From Micropruina sp. (lineage in GTDB: Bacteria; Actinomycetota; Actinomycetes; Propionibacteriales; Propionibacteriaceae), in assembly GCA_016711205.1 (NCBI GenBank), contig JADJTM010000001.1:744001-808000 (forward strand): a DNA stretch of 64,000 nt. The letters run 5' to 3'. Position numbers and translations under genes: made by a program. Below, piece by piece: positions 58,947-64,000 of the stretch. Positions within the stretch are counted from its first letter, which is position 1, and every line of letters begins with the position of its first letter. The notes under the pieces are model-generated. The model ran no database searches. It was not told the origin of the DNA and saw only the letters and a program-made list of their open reading frames with translations.

Positions 58947-59930
58947 TCAGGTGCGCAGGGCCTCGTCCACCAGCGCCGCGGCGCGCACCAGCGTTCGCAA
59001 GGCACTGGACGCCCCGCGCGCCGACCAGCCGGCCAGCCCGCAGGCCGGGGTCAGCACCAGGCCGTCGGCCAACCGCTCCCCCAGTTCGAGCGGACGCAGC
59101 GCGCCCAGCACCCGGGCCACGACTTCGTCCACGCTCCACACCCGCTCGGACGCCGTCGGCAGGCAGCCCAACCACAGCTGATGGCCCGAATCGACGAACC
59201 CGGCGATCGCGTCCCAGTCGCGAACCTGGTCCTGATCGAGCGAGACCGCGCCGAAACCGGCCTGCCCCACCAACGCAGGGTCGAGCCCGGGGGCACAGCA
59301 GTGCAGCACCGGCGCCTGCGTCAACGTCGCCAGCTCACCGAGCAGTTCGGCCGCCTCCGGGCGATCGACGCGGCGATGGCGAAAGAACCCGCCCTCGGTC
59401 GGCACTCCCCCGGTCAGCACGGCGGGCAGGCCGGGCTCGTCCACCTGCAGCACCAACTGGGCTCGGGGCAGCCGAGCGGCCACCTCACCCAGAAAGTCGG
59501 ACGTTCCCTGCGCCAGCGACTGCGCCAGGTCACGACGGGCGCTGCGATCGGCCAGCACCAGCCCGCCCAGGGGGCGCAGCACCGACGCGGCCAGCGTCCA
59601 CGGACCGGTGAGCTGCACCTTGACCGGCCCGTCCCAGTCGGCGGCGTGCTCCTGCAGCCGATCGAGATCATCGCGCAACGTGGTCCTGGCCCTTCGGGCA
59701 TCGATGCCGGCGGTGTCCGACAGTCGCCAGGTGCCGGCGTCCAGGCTGACCGGAAGGTCGACGAGCAGCGCGCAGGAGCGTCCGACCATGCCCGCCCACG
59801 GCCCGCGCGCGGGCAGTTCAGGCAGGTGGGGCACACCGCCTTCGAGTTCGCCCAGCGCGTCGAACACCAGCCGGACGGCGGCCGGAAAGTCGGTGCCGGG
59901 CAGCGAACCGAGCCCGCTGGCGCCGACCAT
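58947..59930 (-). CDS. cobalamin-independent methionine synthase-like (MetE C-terminal type)
   Basis: A 327-residue protein of the MetE catalytic-domain fold. It begins GLGSLPGTDFPAAVRLVF. Zinc ligands are in VLHCCAPGLDPALV and in LTPACGLAGWS, as in MetE. VQLTGPWTLAASVLRPLGG and LVLQVDEPGLPAVL are also typical. It lacks the N-terminal barrel of full MetE (~750 residues), so it belongs to the short actinobacterial/archaeal type with unknown methyl donor. ATG 59930 shares one base with the mnmA stop (TGATG), so it is coupled to mnmA. Activity as methionine synthase is not proven. Confidence 0.85.
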   Translation of the reverse strand: MVGASGLGSLPGTDFPAAVRLVFDALGELEGGVPHLPELPARGPWAGMVGRSCALLVDLPVSLDAGTWRLSDTAGIDARRARTTLRDDLDRLQEHAADWDGPVKVQLTGPWTLAASVLRPLGGLVLADRSARRDLAQSLAQGTSDFLGEVAARLPRAQLVLQVDEPGLPAVLTGGVPTEGGFFRHRRVDRPEAAELLGELATLTQAPVLHCCAPGLDPALVGQAGFGAVSLDQDQVRDWDAIAGFVDSGHQLWLGCLPTASERVWSVDEVVARVLGALRPLELGERLADGLVLTPACGLAGWSARGASSALRTLVRAAALVDEALRT

Positions 59931-61006
59931 CAGCGGGCCGTGGCGGCGATGGTGGCCGAGCCGACCACCCGGTCGCCGTCGTAACACACCACGGCCTGAC
60001 CAGGGGCGATGCCGTGTGTGGCGGCGTCCAGTTCGACCGTGATCGAGTCGGCCCGACCCTCGATCAGCGCCGGCAACGGCGCCCCGTGCGCGCGCACCTG
60101 CACGAAGCCGCGCCAGGGCCCGAGCACCTCGGCCTCGGTCCAGGACGGCCGGATGCCCTCGATGCGGGCGACCGCCAACGCCTCGTGCGGCCCTACTGTC
60201 ACGGTGTTGCTGACCGGGTCGATGCCCAGCACGTAGCGCGGACGTCCGTCGTCGGCCGGCACGCCCAGGTGCAGCCCGCGGCGCTGGCCCACGGTGAACC
60301 GGTGGCTGCCGGCATGCGCGCCGACGACCTCGCCACACTCGTCCACGACGTCGCCCCCGGACGAGCCCAGGTGCCGCGAGAGGAACCCGGCGGTGTCACC
60401 GGAGGGGATGAAGCAGATGTCGTGCGAATCGGGCTTCTTGGCCAGGTACAGCCCGCGCGCCGCCGCCTCGGACCGGACGTCCGCCTTGGCGGTGTCGAGG
60501 CCGAGCGGAAACAGGCACCGGCTGAGCTGGGCCTGGTCGAGCACACCGAGCACATAGCTCTGGTCCTTGGCCTGTTCGGCCGAACGCCACAGCTGGGTGC
60601 GGCCGTCCACCTCGCGCAGCACCGCGTAATGCCCGGTGGCGATGGCGTCGAAGCCGAGCGCCACCCCGCGGTCGAGCACCGCCTCGAACTTGATCTTCTC
60701 GTTGCAGCGCAGACACGGATTGGGGGTGCGCCCCGCGGCGTACTCGGCGACGAAGTCGTCCACCACGTCGGCGGCGAACCGGTCGGAAAAATCCCACACG
60801 TAGAACGGGATGCCCAGCACGTCGGCGGCGCGCCGGGCGTCGTGGCTGTCCTCCAGCGAGCAGCAGCCCCGCGCCCCTGAGCGGTAGGTCTGCGGGTTCT
60901 TCGACAGGGCCAGGTGCACACCGGTCACCTCATGCCCGGCGTCGACCATGCGGGCGGCCGCCACCGCCGAGTCGACACCGCCACTCATGGCCGCCAGCAC
61001 ACGCAC
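59930..61006 (-). CDS. mnmA: tRNA-specific 2-thiouridylase
   Basis: A 358-residue enzyme that thiolates U34 of Lys, Glu and Gln tRNAs. The PP-loop is AAMSGGVDSAVAAA. NPCLRCNEKIKF holds the catalytic Cys, with TGHYAVL and DQSYVLGVL after it. The second catalytic Cys region is HDICFIPSGDTAGFL. The C-terminal domain has YVLGIDPVSNTVTVGPHEAL and ATHGIAPGQAVVCYDGDRVVGSATI. Start GTG 61006. It sits 9 bases after the cysteine desulfurase stop, so sulfur donor and user are in one operon, with the MetE-like gene third. Confidence 0.95.
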   Translation of the reverse strand: MRVLAAMSGGVDSAVAAARMVDAGHEVTGVHLALSKNPQTYRSGARGCCSLEDSHDARRAADVLGIPFYVWDFSDRFAADVVDDFVAEYAAGRTPNPCLRCNEKIKFEAVLDRGVALGFDAIATGHYAVLREVDGRTQLWRSAEQAKDQSYVLGVLDQAQLSRCLFPLGLDTAKADVRSEAAARGLYLAKKPDSHDICFIPSGDTAGFLSRHLGSSGGDVVDECGEVVGAHAGSHRFTVGQRRGLHLGVPADDGRPRYVLGIDPVSNTVTVGPHEALAVARIEGIRPSWTEAEVLGPWRGFVQVRAHGAPLPALIEGRADSITVELDAATHGIAPGQAVVCYDGDRVVGSATIAATAR

Positions 61007-61015
61007 CGAAGCAGT

Positions 61016-62137
61016 CTACAAAGCCGCTGCCCGCGCCCTGACCACCGCTTCGGGCAGCACCGCCAGCACCCGCTCGATCGCCGCCGCGTCGGTGGTGGGG
61101 CCGAGCGAAAACCGCAGGGACGCCGACGCGTCCGCTGCGCTGCGTCCCATCGCCAGCAGCACCTCGCTGGGTTGATGGACGCCCGCGGTGCAGGCCGAGC
61201 CGGTCGAGCAGTCGATGCCGGCCGCGTCCAGGATCAGCAGCAGGTCGTCGGCTCGGCAGCCCCGGAACGTCACGTTGACGATGGCCGGGCTGGTCGGTGC
61301 CGACCCGTTGACCACCACCTCGGGCAGCACCGAGACCCCCTGCACCAACCGCTCCCGCAGCGTGGTCAGCCGGGCCGGCTCGGTCGCCAGGTCACCGACC
61401 GCCACCCGGGCGGCCGCGGCGAAGCCCACCGCGAGGGCCACCATCACCGTGCCCGAACGCACCCGGCGCTCCTGGCCGCCGCCGAAACCCGGGGCGGCCA
61501 GCGCCACGTCGCGCCGCACCACCAGGGCTCCGATGCCGACCGGGCCGCCCAGCTTGTGCGCGGACACCGTCAGCGCGTCGACGCCCAGCCCGGCGAAGTC
61601 CAGCGGCAGGTGCCCGAAGGCCTGGACGGCGTCGGTGTGCACCCAGGCGCCGGCCTTTCGGACCGCGGCCACCACCGCCTCCAGCGGTTGCACCACCCCG
61701 GTTTCGTTGTTCACCAGCATCGTCGAGACCAGGGCGGTCTCGGCGCTGATCGGGCCGGGATCGCGCAGCCGTCCGCCGGCGTCCACACCCCACACCTCCA
61801 CCCGGCCGGGCAGCCGCTCGACCACCCCCGCCACGGACGGATGCTCCGCCGCCCCGATCGCCAGCCGCGGCCGATCCGGACGAGCCGCCGCGGCCCCCAA
61901 CAGGATCAGGTTGTTGGCCTCGGTGCCCCCCGAGGTGAACACGATCTCGGTCGGGTGCGCGCCCAGGCACTGCGCCAGCGACTCCCTGCTCTCCTCCAGC
62001 GAGCGCCGCGCCGATCGTCCCGCCGTGTGCAGCGAGGACGGATTTCCGGGCCGGCTCCACACCTCGTCCATGGCCCGGCGCGCCTGCGGCAGCAGGGGCG
62101 CCCCCGCCGCGTGATCGAGATAGATCCGATCGGTCAT
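61016..62137 (-). CDS. cysteine desulfurase (NifS/IscS family)
   Basis: A 373-residue PLP enzyme that takes sulfur from cysteine. It starts YLDHAAGAPLLPQARRAM. The PLP lysine is in TVSAHKLGGPVGIGAL, the cofactor Asp/His region in HTDAVQAFGHLPLDF and the active Cys in CSTGSACTAGVHQPSEVL. ATG 62137 is chosen because homology starts at once; longer frames have no family similarity. It leads the operon with mnmA, so it probably supplies sulfur for tRNA thiolation. Short active-site loop, as in NifS-type group II/I borderline enzymes. Confidence 0.92.
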   Translation of the reverse strand: MTDRIYLDHAAGAPLLPQARRAMDEVWSRPGNPSSLHTAGRSARRSLEESRESLAQCLGAHPTEIVFTSGGTEANNLILLGAAAARPDRPRLAIGAAEHPSVAGVVERLPGRVEVWGVDAGGRLRDPGPISAETALVSTMLVNNETGVVQPLEAVVAAVRKAGAWVHTDAVQAFGHLPLDFAGLGVDALTVSAHKLGGPVGIGALVVRRDVALAAPGFGGGQERRVRSGTVMVALAVGFAAAARVAVGDLATEPARLTTLRERLVQGVSVLPEVVVNGSAPTSPAIVNVTFRGCRADDLLLILDAAGIDCSTGSACTAGVHQPSEVLLAMGRSAADASASLRFSLGPTTDAAAIERVLAVLPEAVVRARAAAL

Positions 62138-62327
62138 CGCCGGGGCTCCTCTCGGGCCATCGCGGTCGCCCAGCCGCGTCGGGGCCGGCGTACTCCTAGT
62201 CAGCGCGTGATGAATGCTGGATATGTCAGCTACTTGAGGCACTATATGAGCCGGGTGTGCATGCGAGCCGCTGCGATCGCCGGCGGCACGCACGGCCCCG
62301 GTGTGTTTGATCGATCGAAAGCAGTTG

Positions 62328-64000
62328 ATGAGCGAACCCGAGCTGATTGCACCCACGACAACCGTGAGGCTCGGCGCGCACCCGTATGCGGACGGCACCG
62401 AGTTCGCACTGTGGGCACCGCGCGCCGAGCGGGTCGAGTTGGCGCTGGTGGACGATCGCAACGACCAGACCAACATCGATCTCACCCTCGATGACGAAGG
62501 CGTGTGGAGCGGGTTCGTCCGGGACGTGGGAGCTCGCCAGCGCTACGGCTACCGCGTTCACGGCGACTGGATTCCCGAAGCGGGCCAACGGTTCAACCCG
62601 GCCAAACTGCTGCTCGACCCGTATGCGCGGGCGATCTCCGGCTACCTCGACTACCGCGGTCCGATCAGCGATCACACCGCCGAGTCGAACTTCGACCGCG
62701 ACTCCACCGACAGCTTCGGCGCCGTGCCGCTCAGCGTCGTGGTGGCGCCCACCGAACCGCCCACGCCGCTGGCCGAACCGGTGCCGCTGGACCGCATGGT
62801 GATCTACGAGACCCACCTGAAGGGCTTCACCCAGCGTCACCCCAAGGTTCCCGAGGGGCTGCGTGGCACTTACGCGGGCTTCGCCGACGACGCCGTGATC
62901 CAACACCTGGTCGAGACCGGCATCAACGCGGTCGAGTTCCTCCCCCTGCAGCACTTCGTCAGCGAGCCGTTCATCGTCGGGCGGGGCCTGGTCAACTACT
63001 GGGGCTACAACACCCTCGGCTTCTTCGCCCCGCACGGCCCTTACGCCAGCGCCACCGCAGGCACCCGGGGCGGCCAGGTGGCCGAGTTCAAGGCCATGGT
63101 CAGCCGGCTGCACCAGGCCGGCATCGCGGTGATTCTCGACGTGGTCTACAACCACACCGGCGAGGGTGGCCACGAAGGCCCCACGCTCAGCTTCCGGGGC
63201 ATCGACCATGGCGGCTACTACCGGCTGACCAGCGACAACCGCAACGACTACGACGTCACCGGCTGCGGCAACGCCGTCGACACCTCCCACCCCCGGGTGC
63301 TGCAGCTGGTGCTCGACTCGTTGCGCTACTGGGCCACCGACATGGGCGTGGACGGCTTCCGCTTCGACCTGTGCACCACCCTGATCCGCGACGGAAACCA
63401 CCACGTCGACCAGCAGCACGCGTTCAAGCAGCTGGTCGCGGCCGACCCGGTGCTGGCCGGCAAGGTGATGCTCTCGGAGCCCTGGGATCTGGGCCCCTAC
63501 GGTTACCAGGTCGGACGCTGGGGCAAGGGCTGGTCGGAGTGGAACGACCACTTCCGCGGCTTCACCCGCGATTTTTGGCGGGGCGCCTCCAACGGCGTCC
63601 AAGAGCTGGCGACGCGGCTGTCCGGATCGTCCGACACCTTCGACCACGCCGGACGTCCGGCCACCAGCTCGATCAACTTCGTCACCGCCCACGACGGTTT
63701 CACGTTGCGCGACGTGGTCACCTATGACCTCAAGCACAACAAGGCCAACTCTGAGCGCAACCGCGACGGCACCGACGACAACCGCTCCTGGAACCACGGC
63801 TACGAGGGCGAGATCGACGACCCCGAGATCAACGCCGCACGGCAACGCACTGCCCGCAACATGATGGCCACCCTGCTGCTCGCGGCCGGGGTACCGATGA
63901 TCACCGCCGGCGACGAGCTGGGCCGCACCCAACAGGGCAACAACAATGCCTACTGTCAGGACTCGCCGACCTCGTGGGTGGACTGGCACACCCAGGAGGA
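62328..64000 (+). CDS. glgX: glycogen debranching enzyme GlgX (partial, 3' end outside window)
   Basis: The open frame runs from ATG 62328 to the window end, 557 codons. GlgX removes alpha-1,6 branches from glycogen. An N-terminal CBM48 (FALWAPRAERVELALVDDRN) is followed by GH13 motifs: INAVEFLPLQHF, VILDVVYNHTGEGG, VDGFRFDLCTTL (catalytic Asp), LSEPWDLGPYGYQVG (catalytic Glu), NFVTAHDGFTLRDVV (His-Asp) and AGVPMITAGDELGRTQQGNNN. Typical proteins are ~700 residues, so about 140 are missing. It is divergent from the cysteine desulfurase with 190 bases between the starts. The weak ribosome site makes the exact start uncertain. Confidence 0.94.
   Translation, partial: MSEPELIAPTTTVRLGAHPYADGTEFALWAPRAERVELALVDDRNDQTNIDLTLDDEGVWSGFVRDVGARQRYGYRVHGDWIPEAGQRFNPAKLLLDPYARAISGYLDYRGPISDHTAESNFDRDSTDSFGAVPLSVVVAPTEPPTPLAEPVPLDRMVIYETHLKGFTQRHPKVPEGLRGTYAGFADDAVIQHLVETGINAVEFLPLQHFVSEPFIVGRGLVNYWGYNTLGFFAPHGPYASATAGTRGGQVAEFKAMVSRLHQAGIAVILDVVYNHTGEGGHEGPTLSFRGIDHGGYYRLTSDNRNDYDVTGCGNAVDTSHPRVLQLVLDSLRYWATDMGVDGFRFDLCTTLIRDGNHHVDQQHAFKQLVAADPVLAGKVMLSEPWDLGPYGYQVGRWGKGWSEWNDHFRGFTRDFWRGASNGVQELATRLSGSSDTFDHAGRPATSSINFVTAHDGFTLRDVVTYDLKHNKANSERNRDGTDDNRSWNHGYEGEIDDPEINAARQRTARNMMATLLLAAGVPMITAGDELGRTQQGNNNAYCQDSPTSWVDWHTQE

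Overview
The window is 64 kb of high-G+C DNA with the gene content of an actinobacterium: dnaE-type replicative polymerase, NAD+ ligase, gatCAB, a TIGR03085-type protein, an HGxxPAAW small membrane protein, a trp-associated membrane protein and a CU044_5270-type sigma partner. The trpE/trpC/trpB/trpA/lgt order, the neighbouring gltBD pair and a tryptophanase gene fit Propionibacteriales best. That placement is inferred from content only.

Layout. 1-5.3 kb: accessory region of lower G+C. It holds the 3' end of an Rhs/YD-repeat polymorphic toxin with a Tse2-like C-terminal toxin, its probable immunity gene, a frameshifted DUF3885-like gene, a displaced fragment of the Rhs junction, an IS1380-type transposase remnant and two orphan immunity-like genes. 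5.3-10.4 kb: CHAD protein, DUF2567-like membrane protein and dnaE. 10.4-19.3 kb: a 39-bp palindrome array, a serine beta-lactamase-family protein, a rifampicin-phosphotransferase/PEP-synthase-like protein, a GNAT gene, metB and an acyl-CoA ligase. 19.3-31.4 kb: DUF1697, a protein often labelled 3-methyladenine glycosylase, a large TPR-like membrane protein, a SnoaL-like gene, gltB-gltD and a hypothetical. 31.4-40.6 kb: hisI-trpE-TIGR02234-HGxxPAAW-trpC, then an ECF sigma factor with its CU044_5270 partner, then trpB-trpA-lgt, all on the minus strand. 40.6-46.9 kb: TIGR03085, VanZ-like, serC-serA, a beta-flower protein, tryptophanase, a hypothetical and a collapsed vapBC locus. 47.4-62.1 kb: gatC-gatA-gatB, an ACT-domain protein, ligA, a three-gene module on the opposite strand (STAND-like ATPase regulator, FAD oxidoreductase, beta-rich protein), then a cysteine desulfurase-mnmA-MetE-like operon. 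The window ends inside glgX.

Function. Serine synthesis (serC, serA), tryptophan synthesis (trpE, C, B, A, plus hisI), glutamate synthesis (gltBD), sulfur-amino-acid metabolism and tRNA modification/charging (mnmA, gatCAB) form the housekeeping core. trpD and trpF are absent here. Tryptophanase implies that the cell can also degrade tryptophan to indole.

Two things cut across the window. First, at least eight genes, including dnaE, gatA, serC and lgt, are split by single-base frameshifts. Most of these look like consensus errors, not real mutations, so I annotate those genes as whole CDSs spanning the shift. Second, intergenic DNA is rich in dispersed structured repeats. These are a hairpin family built on CCGGCG-TCC-GCCGGGATGACGG with tandem expansions, the 39-bp palindromes, an ACTCTGCTGCC element, and a 110-bp element in two copies whose stems carry compensatory base changes. 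I found no tRNA, rRNA or CRISPR array.
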